64,000 nucleotides of DNA from Microbacterium sp. MYb45 (GTDB lineage: Bacteria; Actinomycetota; Actinomycetes; Actinomycetales; Microbacteriaceae). A program made the position numbers and the translations under genes. Below, in pieces: positions 43,536 through 52,421 of this stretch (positions are counted from its first letter, which is position 1; each line of letters begins with the position of its first letter). The stretch is taken from the NCBI RefSeq assembly GCF_002979655.1, contig NZ_PCPG01000003.1:235711-299710 (forward strand). Reading direction: 5' to 3'. The notes under the pieces were generated by a model. That model searched no databases. It was not told the origin of the DNA and saw nothing but the letters and a program-made list of their open reading frames with translations.

Positions 43536-43979
43536 ATGGAGCGGCTTCACCTCGATCAGATCGATCGCAGCATCCTCGCCGCGCTCACCGAAGACGCCCG
43601 CGTGCCCCTGGTCGCACTCGCATCCCAGGTGCATCTCTCGCGCAACGCCGTGAAGCAGCGGATGGAGCGCATGGAGCGGCAGGGCGTGATCGGCGGGTAC
43701 ACCGTCACGCCGGGGCACGCCGGCGGCTCCCCGGTCTCGGCGATCGTGCTCGTCTACCGCACCGACCGGATGCGTGGCGGCGCGGTCATCGCCGAGATCT
43801 CGCAGATCCCCGAGGTGCGGCGGTGCGACGTGCTGTCCGGCGACTTCGACCTGCTCGTCATGCTGGAGGCCGACTCGATGGACCGCATCGGCGAGATCTG
43901 GGAGATGCTCGCCGCCGTGCCCGGCGTCGCGAACACGGTGACGGCCGTGTCGCTGACCCGCGTGATCGACCGCGCCTGA
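43536..43979 (+). CDS. Lrp/AsnC-family transcriptional regulator
   Basis: 147 residues. ATG 43536 has AGGAGG five nt upstream and is preferred over ATG 43500. The winged helix is LDQIDRSILAALTEDARVPL with NAVKQRMERMERQGVI; the C-terminal RAM-like domain follows (SAIVLVYRTDRM ... DVLSGDFDLLVMLEA). It probably senses an amino acid and controls the divergent gamma-lyase, itself, and likely the permease/hom region that shares its motif. Confidence 0.9.
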   Translation: MERLHLDQIDRSILAALTEDARVPLVALASQVHLSRNAVKQRMERMERQGVIGGYTVTPGHAGGSPVSAIVLVYRTDRMRGGAVIAEISQIPEVRRCDVLSGDFDLLVMLEADSMDRIGEIWEMLAAVPGVANTVTAVSLTRVIDRA

Positions 43980-43980
43980 A

Positions 43981-44028
43981 CCTCGGGGAGGGGCGGGGTA
44001 TCCCCCTGGACCCCCGCCCTCCCCGAGG
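43981..44028. terminator. Bidirectional terminator between lrp and the aldehyde dehydrogenase
   Basis: CCTCGGGGAGGGGCGGGG (43981-43998) pairs with CCCCGCCCTCCCCGAGG (44012-44028), one bulged G. The genes on both sides converge on it. Confidence 0.8.
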
Positions 44029-44033
44029 AGTTC

Positions 44034-45443
44034 TCAGGTGGTGATGCAGGTCACCTTGGGCTGGGTCATCTCCTCGTACGCGAAGCGCACGCCCTCGCGC
44101 CCCATGCTCCCGTACTTGGATCCGCCGAACGGCATGCTGTCGATGCGGTAGTCGGAGGAGTCGTTGATCATCACGCCTCCGGCATCCAGCGCCTCGGCGA
44201 CCCGCAGTGCGCGGCCGATGTCCGTCGTGAAGACGGCGGCGTGCAGCGCGTAGTCGACGCTGTTCGCCTCGGTGATCGCCTCATTCTCCGAGTCGAACGG
44301 TGCCAGGGCCACGACCGGGGCGAACGCCTCCTCGTTCCAGAGCTCGCACGAGAGTGCCACGTTCTCGACCGCGGTCGGCCAGTACACCGAGCCCTCCCTG
44401 CGGTGTCCGGCGAGCACACGCGCGCCCGCGCTCACCGCCTCGTCGACCATCCGCTCGGCGCGCACGGCCACCGCCTCCGAGATCATCGGTCCGACATCGG
44501 TGGCCGGATCCGAGGGGTCGCCGGCACGCAGCGTCGAGGTGCGCGCCGCGAACCGGTCGCGGAACTCGGCGTACACGGAGCGCTCGATGAGGATGCGCTG
44601 GGACCCCACGCAGTTCTGCCCCGCAGCCCAGAAGGCGCCGGACACGCAGGCCTCGACGGCCTCCGCGATGTCGGCATCCGCGAAGACCACGACGGGGGCG
44701 TTCCCGCCGAGTTCCATGGCGAGCTTCTTGAGCCCCGCGGTGCGAGCGATCGCCTCGCCCGTCGCGAACCCACCCGTGAACGAGACCATGCGGATGTCGC
44801 GCACCGCGACCAGCGCCTGCGCGACCTGGCGGTCTCCGTGCACGACGGTGATGATCTCGTCGGGGAGCCCGGCTTCGAGCAGCACGCCGACGAGGAAGCG
44901 TGCGGTCAACGGGGTGAGCTGGGAGGGCTTGAGGACGACGGCGTTCCCTCCCGCGATCGCGGGGCCGAGCTTGTGGGCGACGAGGTTGAGCGCGTCGTTG
45001 TAGGGCGTGATCGCGAGGATCACCCCGAGCGGTTCCCGCGTGTACCAGCCGCGGCGGTTGCCCCCGCCCTCGTAAGCGTCGAAGGGGATGACCTCGCCGT
45101 CGAACGCCCGAGCGGTCTCCGCCGAAAGGGAGATCGTGGTGACCGCTCGACGCACCTCCTTGCGGGCCTGGGTGATGGTCTTGCCCGCTTCGCGCACGAT
45201 GAGGGCGGCGGCCTCGTCGGCACGTTCCTCGAGGATGCGTGCCGCGCGGTCGAGGATCGTGTGTCGAGCGAACCGGGTCAGCTCGCGCGAGAGCGAGGCG
45301 CCGAGCCTCGCGCGCTCCATGATCTCCTCGACGTCATCCACCGTGTGCTGCGCCAGCTCGGCGATGGTCTCGCCGCTGTACGGGTCGAGCACCCGGAGCA
45401 CGGCGGTGCCGGTCGTCGGAGCATCCATGATCGCTACGCTCAC
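44034..45443 (-). CDS. NAD(P)-dependent aldehyde dehydrogenase
   Basis: 469 residues from GTG 45443, which overlaps the homoserine dehydrogenase stop (GTGA). The catalytic glutamate is in [10 protein letters not shown], the cysteine in [11 protein letters not shown], and NAD motifs in [10 protein letters not shown] and SFTGGFATG. The C-terminus [18 protein letters not shown] resembles lactaldehyde/non-phosphorylating glyceraldehyde-3-phosphate dehydrogenases. Tight linkage to homoserine dehydrogenase suggests aspartate semialdehyde as substrate, yielding aspartate; this is inference. Confidence 0.88.
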   Translation of the reverse strand: MSVAIMDAPTTGTAVLRVLDPYSGETIAELAQHTVDDVEEIMERARLGASLSRELTRFARHTILDRAARILEERADEAAALIVREAGKTITQARKEVRRAVTTISLSAETARAFDGEVIPFDAYEGGGNRRGWYTREPLGVILAITPYNDALNLVAHKLGPAIAGGNAVVLKPSQLTPLTARFLVGVLLEAGLPDEIITVVHGDRQVAQALVAVRDIRMVSFTGGFATGEAIARTAGLKKLAMELGGNAPVVVFADADIAEAVEACVSGAFWAAGQNCVGSQRILIERSVYAEFRDRFAARTSTLRAGDPSDPATDVGPMISEAVAVRAERMVDEAVSAGARVLAGHRREGSVYWPTAVENVALSCELWNEEAFAPVVALAPFDSENEAITEANSVDYALHAAVFTTDIGRALRVAEALDAGGVMINDSSDYRIDSMPFGGSKYGSMGREGVRFAYEEMTQPKVTCITT

Positions 45444-46495
45444 CGGACCGCTCCGGCGTACGACTTCTGGTGGGCGTCGATCGCGATGATGTCGGAGAGG
45501 AGCGCATACGCCGTCTCGATGCGCCCCGCACCGGGACCGGACACCGTGACCGTGCCGAGCAGGTCGGTCGTGAAGGCGACGGCGTTCGTGGCACCCGAGA
45601 CGGCGGCGAGCGGGTGATCGGTGCCGAGCGCGAGGGGCTGGACGGATGCCGAGATGACCCCCGACTCGTCGCGGGAGACCGTGCCGATGAGCTTCCAATG
45701 TTCGCCGGCCGCCGCCGCGGCGATCACGTCGCTCGCGGTGATGCCGGCGATCCCGGTGCGCGGCACATCGGCGGTCGTGAGCTGGGCGCCGAGCACCTCG
45801 TTCGCGAGGATCACGACCTTCAGCTGCACGTCGGACCCCTCGATGTCGGCGGTCGGGTCGGCCTCGGCGTATCCGAGCGCCTGAGCCTCGGCGACGGCGT
45901 CTGCGAGCGACTTCCCCTCTTCCATGCGCCCCAGCACGAAGTTGCTCGTGCCGTTGAGGATGCCCTGGATGCGGGTGATGCGCAGACCCTTGAGGGTCTC
46001 GCCGGCGAGCCGCAGCACCGGAGTCCCGCTCATCACCGAGCCCTCGTATTCGAAGCGGGCTCCGTTCTCGGCGGCGAGGCGGTTGAGCGCGGCGCCCGCG
46101 AGCGCGACCGGGCCCTTGTTCGTGGTGGTCACGCTCTTGCCGCTCTCGAGGGCGGCGCGCACGTGCGAGATCGCCGGCTCTCCGTCGACCGGGTTCGTGA
46201 ACGTCGCCTCGGCGATGACATCGGCCGTGGTGTTGCGGATCACGTAGTCGTTGCGGGGCTCGGCGTGGCCGCCGGGCATTCCCGCGAACGTGTCGGCGCC
46301 GGTCATCGCGAGCGCCGCGTCGAGGTCGATGCCGTGGCTCTGCATGAGCGAGCCGAGGCGGAGATCGGTGATCGCGACGACGCGCAGGCCGAAGCCGAGG
46401 TCGTCGACGAGCGCCGCACCGCGGTCGCGGATGATCTCGGCCAGGGCGCGGTTGACGCCTCCGAAGCCGATGAGGGCGAGGTCGTGGTGAGTCAC
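45440..46495 (-). CDS. Homoserine dehydrogenase without ACT domain
   Basis: 351 residues from GTG 46495 with GAAGGAGA seven nt upstream. The NAD site is [12 protein letters not shown]; the catalytic domain has [21 protein letters not shown] and [15 protein letters not shown]. Biosynthetic enzymes of actinobacteria usually carry a C-terminal ACT domain for threonine feedback; it is absent here, since the gene ends shortly after [15 protein letters not shown]. Divergent from an amino-acid permease and fused in expression with an aldehyde dehydrogenase, it may oxidise homoserine for growth. Confidence 0.85.
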   Translation of the reverse strand: MTHHDLALIGFGGVNRALAEIIRDRGAALVDDLGFGLRVVAITDLRLGSLMQSHGIDLDAALAMTGADTFAGMPGGHAEPRNDYVIRNTTADVIAEATFTNPVDGEPAISHVRAALESGKSVTTTNKGPVALAGAALNRLAAENGARFEYEGSVMSGTPVLRLAGETLKGLRITRIQGILNGTSNFVLGRMEEGKSLADAVAEAQALGYAEADPTADIEGSDVQLKVVILANEVLGAQLTTADVPRTGIAGITASDVIAAAAAGEHWKLIGTVSRDESGVISASVQPLALGTDHPLAAVSGATNAVAFTTDLLGTVTVSGPGAGRIETAYALLSDIIAIDAHQKSYAGAVR

Positions 46496-46743
46496 CGTTG
46501 TCTCCTTCTTTCCATGAGCTGTCGCCGGCGACGCCGAGCGGACACGGATCCATCGTCGGCGAGGTGGGTGTCCGTGCGCGCCTGTCGGATCGGCCGCCGA
46601 TACTGCCGGAATGGCAGCTCCTCCGCCGGATGGTCGGCAGTGGCGGTGGGGGCGAAGAATTCCGCTTGGGGCTCTTGTGGGCCGGATCGCGGAGCGGATA
46701 GTGTCCCCGCATCCGACCAACAGATGCGTCATTGGCACACAGA

Positions 46744-46761
46744 TGTGAATATGATGCACAT
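46744..46761. promoter_or_regulatory. Lrp-like motif, copy 2
   Basis: TGTGAATATGATGCACAT differs from the copy at 43495 by a 2-nt insertion. It lies in the divergent gap between homoserine dehydrogenase and the permease. The remainder of that gap (46496-46743) shows no gene. Confidence 0.55.
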
Positions 46762-46784
46762 ATCAAACCCGATTGAGAGTTCCG

Positions 46785-48263
46785 ATGACGCCTCTTCCCG
46801 GGGAGAAATCCCTTCCCAACGTCCTGCCGAACACGACGGCGACACAGGTTCCGCTCCGTCGCCTGCAACGGACCATGGACGCCCGGCATCTGATCATGAT
46901 CGCGCTGGGCGGCGTGATCGGATCGGGCCTGTTCCTCAGCTCCGGCTACACGATCTCGCAGGCGGGGCCCCTCGGCGCGATCATCGCGTACCTGATCGGC
47001 GCGTTCGTGGTCTACCTGGTCATGGCCTGCCTCGGTGAACTCGCCATCGCGTATCCCGTCTCCGGCGCCTTCCACATCTACGCCTCACGATCGATCGGAC
47101 CGGCGACCGGATTCACGACGGCGTGGCTGTACTGGCTCTGCTGGGTGGTGGCACTGGGGTCGGAGTTCACGGCGTCCGGCATCCTCATGCAGCGCTGGTT
47201 CCCCGGGGTGCCGGTGTGGCTGTGGTGCCTGATCTTCGCCGCCGTGCTGTTCCTGCTCAACGCGATCTCGGCCCGGGTGTTCGGCGAGGCGGAGTTCTGG
47301 TTCTCGCTGGTCAAGGTCGTTGCGATCGTCGCGCTGATCGTGCTCGGCGGTGCGGCGATCTTCGGGTTCACGCCGCTGTCGGCCGAGCACCCTCCGGCGA
47401 TCCTGTTCAGCAACTTCGAGACGCCCGAGGGGCTCTTCCCGAACGGGATCAGCGGTGTGGTCGTCACGGCGCTCGCCGTGTTCTACGCCTTCAGCGGGTC
47501 CGAACTCATCGGCGTCGCCGCCGGCGAGACCAAGGACCCGGCGAAGAACATCCCGCGCGCGCTGCGTTCCACGGTGCTGCGACTGGTGGTGCTGTTCGTC
47601 GGCGCGATCGCCGTGATCGCCGCGATCCTGCCCTACGAAGACGCCAGTGTCACCAGCAGCCCGTTCGTCGACGTCTTCCAGTACGTGGGAGTGCCGTACG
47701 CGCCCGACATCATGAACTTCGTCATCATCACGGCGCTCCTCTCGGCGGGCAACAGCGGGCTGTTCTCCTGCGCCCGCATGCTCTTCTCGCTCGCCGAGGA
47801 GGGCCACGCACCGAAGGCGTTCACGCGACTCACGAAGCGCGGCGTCCCCCTCATCGCGCTGAGCGTCAGCATCCTGATCGGCCTCGTCTCGCTGCTCACC
47901 AGCGTGATCGCCGCCGGAACCGTCTATCTGGTGCTCGTGTCGATCGCCGGATTCGCGGTCGTCGCGGTCTGGATGTCGATCGTCGCCTCGCAGTTCTTCC
48001 ACCGCCGCAAGTTCGTGCGCGAGGGCGGAGACGTGTCCGCTCTCGCGTACCGGACACCGCTGTACCCGGCGTTGCCGATCGTGGCGTTCTCGCTGCTGCT
48101 CCTGTCGATCATCGCGATCGCGTTCGACCCGAACCAGGTGGCGGCGCTGTACTTCGGCATCCCGTTCGTCGCCGCGTGCTACCTGTTCTTCTGGTGGCGG
48201 CACGGTCGCAAGGGGAAGCGCGACGTCGTGCAGGATCACGAGGCAGAACCCGCCGACGCGTGA
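46785..48263 (+). CDS. Amino-acid permease (APC superfamily, AAT type)
   Basis: 492 residues with about 12 helices. The first helix contains [16 protein letters not shown], followed by [23 protein letters not shown] (given as its two halves: [14 protein letters not shown] and [11 protein letters not shown]), GSEFTASG, and [14 protein letters not shown] in helix 6, all AAT-family marks for proton-coupled import of neutral or aromatic amino acids. ATG 46785 was chosen over TTG 46773. Overlaps the racemase downstream by GTGA. Confidence 0.9.
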   Translation: MTPLPGEKSLPNVLPNTTATQVPLRRLQRTMDARHLIMIALGGVIGSGLFLSSGYTISQAGPLGAIIAYLIGAFVVYLVMACLGELAIAYPVSGAFHIYASRSIGPATGFTTAWLYWLCWVVALGSEFTASGILMQRWFPGVPVWLWCLIFAAVLFLLNAISARVFGEAEFWFSLVKVVAIVALIVLGGAAIFGFTPLSAEHPPAILFSNFETPEGLFPNGISGVVVTALAVFYAFSGSELIGVAAGETKDPAKNIPRALRSTVLRLVVLFVGAIAVIAAILPYEDASVTSSPFVDVFQYVGVPYAPDIMNFVIITALLSAGNSGLFSCARMLFSLAEEGHAPKAFTRLTKRGVPLIALSVSILIGLVSLLTSVIAAGTVYLVLVSIAGFAVVAVWMSIVASQFFHRRKFVREGGDVSALAYRTPLYPALPIVAFSLLLLSIIAIAFDPNQVAALYFGIPFVAACYLFFWWRHGRKGKRDVVQDHEAEPADA

Positions 48264-49384
48264 CAGCCTCCACACCGGCGGGCGGATGGGTCGAGATCGA
48301 CCGGACCGCGATCAGCCACAACGTCCGCACGATCCGCGCAGAACTCGGCCTCCGGGTCGGGTTCTGCGCGGTCGTGAAGGCCGACGCCTACGGGCACGGC
48401 ATCGACATCGTGGCGCCGTTGCTCGATGACCAGCGGATCGGCCTCATCGGGCTCGCGTCGAACGGGGAAGCGGCGGCCGTGCGAGCGAGCGGCTTCACCG
48501 GTCGTCTCCTGCGCGTGCGGCCGGCGGGGCGGGACGAGGTCGACGACGGCATCCGCTTCGGCATCGAGGAGTGGATCGGCGGCGCCGAGCACGCCGGGAT
48601 CGTGGCCGGGGTCGCCGCTGCTCGGGGTGTGCGCATCCGTGCGCACGTCTCGCTCAACTCCACCGAGCTCGGGCGGGATGGGCTGGAGGTCGGTGAGCCC
48701 CGGGGAGTGCACGCGGCTCGCGGCGTCCTGGCGGATCCGCGTCTGGACGTCGTCGGCGTCTGCTCCCACTTCCCCTGCGAAGACGAGGCCGACGTGATGG
48801 CGGGCGCCGCACGCTTCGACGAGCAGTCCCGCGCGGTCGCCGACGTCTCCGACGGGGTGGTCGCCCGGCACTGCGCGACCACCTTCGCGGCGCTCCGCCT
48901 GCCGCAGTCCCGGTTCGACCTCGTCCGTATCGGCGCCGGGCTGTACGGAGACACCGATGCGCTGGGGGGTGCGCTCCGACCGGCGATGCGGGTCGTGTCG
49001 CGGATCGCGGCGATCAACTCGTATCCGCGGGGGAGCACGGTCGGCTACGACCGCTGGCACCGGCTCGAGGCGGATGCGCGTCTTGCGCTGATCCCGCTCG
49101 GGTACGCCGACGGCATCCACCGCAGCCTGAGCGGCACCGGCGAGGTGCTGATCCACGGCCGCCGTGCGCGCATCGTCGACCGGATCGCGATGAACAGCTT
49201 CCTCGTCGACGTCTCGCACCTCGACCCGGCGACGCCCGGCGACGAGGTCGTGCTGTTCGGCGCGCAGGGCGACGAGGCGATCACCGCGGCCGACGTCGAG
49301 CGGGCGCACGGCAACATCGCCGCCGACCTCTACGTCGCGTGGGGGAGGCTCCTCCCGCGTCGTGCGGTGGGGGCCGCCGGATAG
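48260..49384 (+). CDS. Alanine-racemase family protein, broad-specificity (Bsr-like)
   Basis: 374 residues. The PLP lysine is in AVVKADAYGHG and the second catalytic tyrosine in GYDRWHRL. The usual CMDQ-type segment reads RIAMNSFLVDV, and VSLNSTELGRDGLE with CSHFPCEDE resembles broad-specificity racemases (LNSxxxxRNGLE, then THxPxEDE). It therefore probably accepts amino acids other than alanine. Co-transcribed with the permease, so it could convert imported D-amino acids for catabolism. Confidence 0.8.
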   Translation: MTASTPAGGWVEIDRTAISHNVRTIRAELGLRVGFCAVVKADAYGHGIDIVAPLLDDQRIGLIGLASNGEAAAVRASGFTGRLLRVRPAGRDEVDDGIRFGIEEWIGGAEHAGIVAGVAAARGVRIRAHVSLNSTELGRDGLEVGEPRGVHAARGVLADPRLDVVGVCSHFPCEDEADVMAGAARFDEQSRAVADVSDGVVARHCATTFAALRLPQSRFDLVRIGAGLYGDTDALGGALRPAMRVVSRIAAINSYPRGSTVGYDRWHRLEADARLALIPLGYADGIHRSLSGTGEVLIHGRRARIVDRIAMNSFLVDVSHLDPATPGDEVVLFGAQGDEAITAADVERAHGNIAADLYVAWGRLLPRRAVGAAG

Positions 49385-49424
49385 GATGGCCGGGATCCGG
49401 GCCGACAGGAGAGGAGGAGTCGTC

Positions 49425-50177
49425 GTGGCTTCCTCCTCACTCGTGCAAGGGCTGAGTCTGCTCGATGCGGCCGTCGAGCAGGAGCGCCGTGGGCGACCGG
49501 GGCTCAACGCCTCGCGGCTCGCCGACAACACCGACATCGAGCGGAGCCGTGTCTCGCGACTCACGCGCGAGCTGCAGTCACGGCAGTTCCTCCGCCGGGA
49601 CGACGATTCGCTGTTCTGGGCGGGGACCGAGTACTTCCGCACGGCCGCCGTGCTGAACGCGGCCTGGCTCCGAGAAGCCAGGGTCGCCCTGCGCACGCTC
49701 GCCGCGCAGCTCGGAGTGAACGCGCTCATCACCGTGGCCGACGGTGCGCGCGGCGTGCTGCTCCGATACGAGCGATCTGCCGATGGAGGCGACCGCTCCA
49801 TCCGCGCCGGGCTGGTCACGCCGATCTGGTGCACGGGAGCCGGGCGCGCGCTGCTGTGGGATCACACGCCCGAGCAGCTGGCAGCGGTTCTCGACGGCGT
49901 GCAGTTCATCGGGGTGGGCGGTCCGACGGCGCCGCGCTCGGTGAACGAGGTGGGCGTCGTGCAGGAGCGCGACCGCGCCGCCGGGCTCATCTCGGCCGCG
50001 GAGGAGTACGACGAGGGGATCGACGAGTTCGCCCTCCCGATCCGCCGGGGTGGCGAGGTCATCGCCTCGCTCGCGGTTCGCGGGCGCCATCGTGCGCAGG
50101 GCGCCACCCGCGAGACCCGTGCCCTGCTCGCCCGGTTCGCGGGCGAGCTCACCGCAGCGGCCGACGCCTCGGTCTGA
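49425..50177 (+). CDS. IclR-family regulator
   Basis: 250 residues from GTG 49425, which has the strong site GGAGAGGAGGAG six nt before it. N-terminal winged helix SRLADNTDIERSRVSRLTRE, then an effector domain (TPIWCTGAGRALLWD, DEGIDEFALPIRRGGEV). Downstream of permease and racemase by 40 nt and likely their regulator. The next IclR gene is convergent, 11 nt away. Confidence 0.85.
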   Translation: MASSSLVQGLSLLDAAVEQERRGRPGLNASRLADNTDIERSRVSRLTRELQSRQFLRRDDDSLFWAGTEYFRTAAVLNAAWLREARVALRTLAAQLGVNALITVADGARGVLLRYERSADGGDRSIRAGLVTPIWCTGAGRALLWDHTPEQLAAVLDGVQFIGVGGPTAPRSVNEVGVVQERDRAAGLISAAEEYDEGIDEFALPIRRGGEVIASLAVRGRHRAQGATRETRALLARFAGELTAAADASV

Positions 50178-50188
50178 CGCCCCGCGGG

Positions 50189-50980
50189 TCAGCGCTCGAC
50201 GGATGCGGGTGCGCCGAGTCGGCGGGAGAGATCGGCGGCCGCACGCGCGCATGCCGCACCGCACTCCGCGACCCGCTCGTGCATCGCGTCGCGGGTGCCC
50301 ACGACCTGAACCGCGGCGATGACCTCTCCGCGGAAGTCCCAGACGGGTGCCGCGACCGAGTAGAGGCCCGGTTCCGCCTCCTGGTCGACGATGGTGAAGC
50401 CGCGCTCGCGATCCGCGTCGAGCCGCGCGAGCACGTCGTCGACCGACACCGGGCTGTTCGGCCCCTGCGCGGTGAAGTCGGTCGAGCCGAAGACCGCGCG
50501 CACCTCGTCGTCCGAGGCATCCCACAGCGTGGCGCGCCCGGCATCGCTGCAGTACGCCGGGTAGGAGCGTCCGATCCAGGAGCCGATCATGCGGGAGTCT
50601 GCGGGCAGGCTCTCGAGCGTCGTGAGGGTCGCATCGCCCTGCAGCTCACTGAGGAAGGTGGCCTCGCCGAGCTGCGCCGCGAGGGAGTCCAGCACCGCCA
50701 GCGCGTGCGTGTGCATCCGGTGCGCGGTGAGTTCCTGCGCGGCAGAGTACCAGGACCAGGTGAGCGCGTACGAACGGTCGGGCCGACGCTCGACCAGACC
50801 GGAACGGGCGAGGGTGGCGAGGGTGCGGGACACCTGGGAGCGCTCGCGGTCGAGGGCGTGGGCGATCTCGCCGACGGTGGTGCCGCTGCCCTTCTCGATG
50901 AGCGCACTCAGAGCCGTGAGCACGTCGAGTCCTCGGCCCATGCTGCTCGATGGTGCGGGGGCGAGCGGGGCGGACGGCAT
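50189..50980 (-). CDS. IclR-family regulator (second)
   Basis: 263 residues from ATG 50980, which has a -10 box TACCCT 6 nt upstream and no ribosome site. The DNA-binding part is TVGEIAHALDRERSQVSRTLA; the effector domain has YPAYCSDAGRATLWD and APVWDFRGEVIAAVQVVG. It is convergent with the first IclR gene and similar in layout but clearly not a recent copy. Confidence 0.88.
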   Translation of the reverse strand: MPSAPLAPAPSSSMGRGLDVLTALSALIEKGSGTTVGEIAHALDRERSQVSRTLATLARSGLVERRPDRSYALTWSWYSAAQELTAHRMHTHALAVLDSLAAQLGEATFLSELQGDATLTTLESLPADSRMIGSWIGRSYPAYCSDAGRATLWDASDDEVRAVFGSTDFTAQGPNSPVSVDDVLARLDADRERGFTIVDQEAEPGLYSVAAPVWDFRGEVIAAVQVVGTRDAMHERVAECGAACARAAADLSRRLGAPASVER

Positions 50981-50986
50981 GGGTCG

Positions 50987-50992
50987 AGGGTA
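50987..50992 (-). promoter_or_regulatory. -10 box of the leaderless IclR gene
   Basis: TACCCT on the minus strand, then 6 nt, then ATG 50980. Confidence 0.55.
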
Positions 50993-51046
50993 CCGTTGTG
51001 GCCGTCGCGGTGGTGCCATCCACGCAGCGCGGGAGAGAATGGACCA

Positions 51047-51976
51047 ATGCCCTTCTCGCCGCACGCTCAGCATGCGGCTCCGCGGTCCCCGATCCGCGGA
51101 CCCGCACTGCCGATCGGCGTCGCCGTGACCGCGCTCGGGATGCTGCTCTCGATCGCCTCCGTGCCGGCGGCGTCGCCGGAAGCGGCCGCGATGCCGGAAC
51201 CGGTCGCCGTGATGCAGGTGCCGACCGTGCAGGTCGGAGCGACGACGGCCGCCGACCCGTGCTCTGACCCCGCCGTACAGCAGGCCGTCCAGGCCGGTGA
51301 CGACGCGGCCACGGTCGCGGGCTTCGGTGGGGGAGCGGCTTTCCGCGAGGCCGTGGTGGCGGGTAACGCCCCCTGCATCTCGCTCCGCGATCCGGCGCGG
51401 GTCTGGGTCGTCGTGAACAAGAGCCTCCCGCTGAAGCCTGCGGACTACGAGCCTGGGGCGCTCGACTCCGTGCCGCTGCAGATGACGACGCCATCGGGCC
51501 GGGTGCGGACCGATGTCGCGGCCGCCGTCGGGCAGATGGCCGACGCGGCGGATGCAGCCGGTGTGGGGCGCATCGGTGCCAACAACGGCTACCGGTCGTA
51601 CGGGCTGCAGGTCACGACCTACGACTCCCACGTGCGATCCCAGGGTCAGGGGCAGGCGGATGCCGGCTCGGCGCGCCCCGGCCACAGCGAACACCAGACC
51701 GGGCTCGCCCTCGACGTCGTCGCGTGCGGCTCGAACTGCGGCGGTCTCGACGGTTTCGGCGGCACCGCGCAGAGCGACTGGGTCGCGGCCCACGCGTGGG
51801 AGTACGGGTTCATCGTGCGGTACGAGCAGGTGGGCACGCCGGTGACCGGCTACGCGCCCGAGCCGTGGCACCTCCGCTACGTCGGGATCGACCTCGCCGC
51901 CGCGTACCACGACGGCGGATTCCACACGCTGGAGGAGTTCTTCGGACTCCCGGCCGCCCCCGATTACGCGCACTGA
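51047..51976 (+). CDS. D-alanyl-D-alanine carboxypeptidase, M15B (VanY-like)
   Basis: 309 residues. An N-terminal hydrophobic stretch (GVAVTALGMLLSIASVPAA) is a signal peptide or anchor. Zinc and catalytic residues of M15 enzymes are in PGHSEHQTGLALDV (SxHxxGxAxD) and PEPWHLRYVG (ExWHxxY); NNGYRSYGLQ is the substrate-side motif. The enzyme trims peptidoglycan stem peptides. GAGAAT, 6 nt before ATG 51047, could be a -10 for a leaderless start. Confidence 0.9.
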   Translation: MPFSPHAQHAAPRSPIRGPALPIGVAVTALGMLLSIASVPAASPEAAAMPEPVAVMQVPTVQVGATTAADPCSDPAVQQAVQAGDDAATVAGFGGGAAFREAVVAGNAPCISLRDPARVWVVVNKSLPLKPADYEPGALDSVPLQMTTPSGRVRTDVAAAVGQMADAADAAGVGRIGANNGYRSYGLQVTTYDSHVRSQGQGQADAGSARPGHSEHQTGLALDVVACGSNCGGLDGFGGTAQSDWVAAHAWEYGFIVRYEQVGTPVTGYAPEPWHLRYVGIDLAAAYHDGGFHTLEEFFGLPAAPDYAH

Positions 51977-52007
51977 CGACGGCGCTCGTCGGTGGTCCGT
52001 GATGCCG

Positions 52008-52226
52008 TCAGCCGGCGGGACGCCTCTCGGTGACCGGAGGAGTCTCGGCGGCGTGCTGCGTCTGGGCGGGATCCATGATCACGAGGAAGAACACGGCGAT
52101 CGGGCCGAAGAACAGTGTCAGCAGGAACCAGATGAATGCGGAGCGATTGCGGGTTCGCGCATATCCGCCCGCGAGGAGGGCGAGCGTCGTCCACATCGCC
52201 GAGATGTACGGCCACACTTCTTGCAT
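52008..52226 (-). CDS. Small two-helix membrane protein
   Basis: 72 residues with helices PYISAMWTTLALLAGGY and AFIWFLLTLFFGPIAVFFLVI and a polar C-terminal tail. The gene has its own leaderless promoter. Resembles small PLDc_N-like membrane proteins of actinobacteria; function unknown. The gap 52227-52421 has no other gene. Confidence 0.65.
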   Translation of the reverse strand: MQEVWPYISAMWTTLALLAGGYARTRNRSAFIWFLLTLFFGPIAVFFLVIMDPAQTQHAAETPPVTERRPAG

Positions 52227-52232
52227 ACGCGG

Positions 52233-52238
52233 AGCCTA
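52233..52238 (-). promoter_or_regulatory. -10 box of the leaderless small membrane protein gene
   Basis: TAGGCT on the minus strand, then 6 nt, then ATG 52226. Confidence 0.55.
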
Positions 52239-52421
52239 CCGGTCGCGTCTGGACGCGTGGCCGGGCGGAAAGCCGCGGAATGACCCGATCTGCGGCATCC
52301 GACAACCGCGGTACCCAGTGTCACGAAGTTTGGGATGCATTCTCACAACGTCCTGTCCGCGGCAGTGCCCGACACGTAGAATCGCCGGAGCAACGATGCA
52401 CGATACGTTCAGGAGGACGGC

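Noticed and set aside
44034..47075. Single 1013-codon minus-strand frame suggesting a fusion protein
   Set aside because: Only the part after GTG 45443 resembles a protein (aldehyde dehydrogenase); the upstream part runs antisense or out of frame through homoserine dehydrogenase, which is a clear separate gene.
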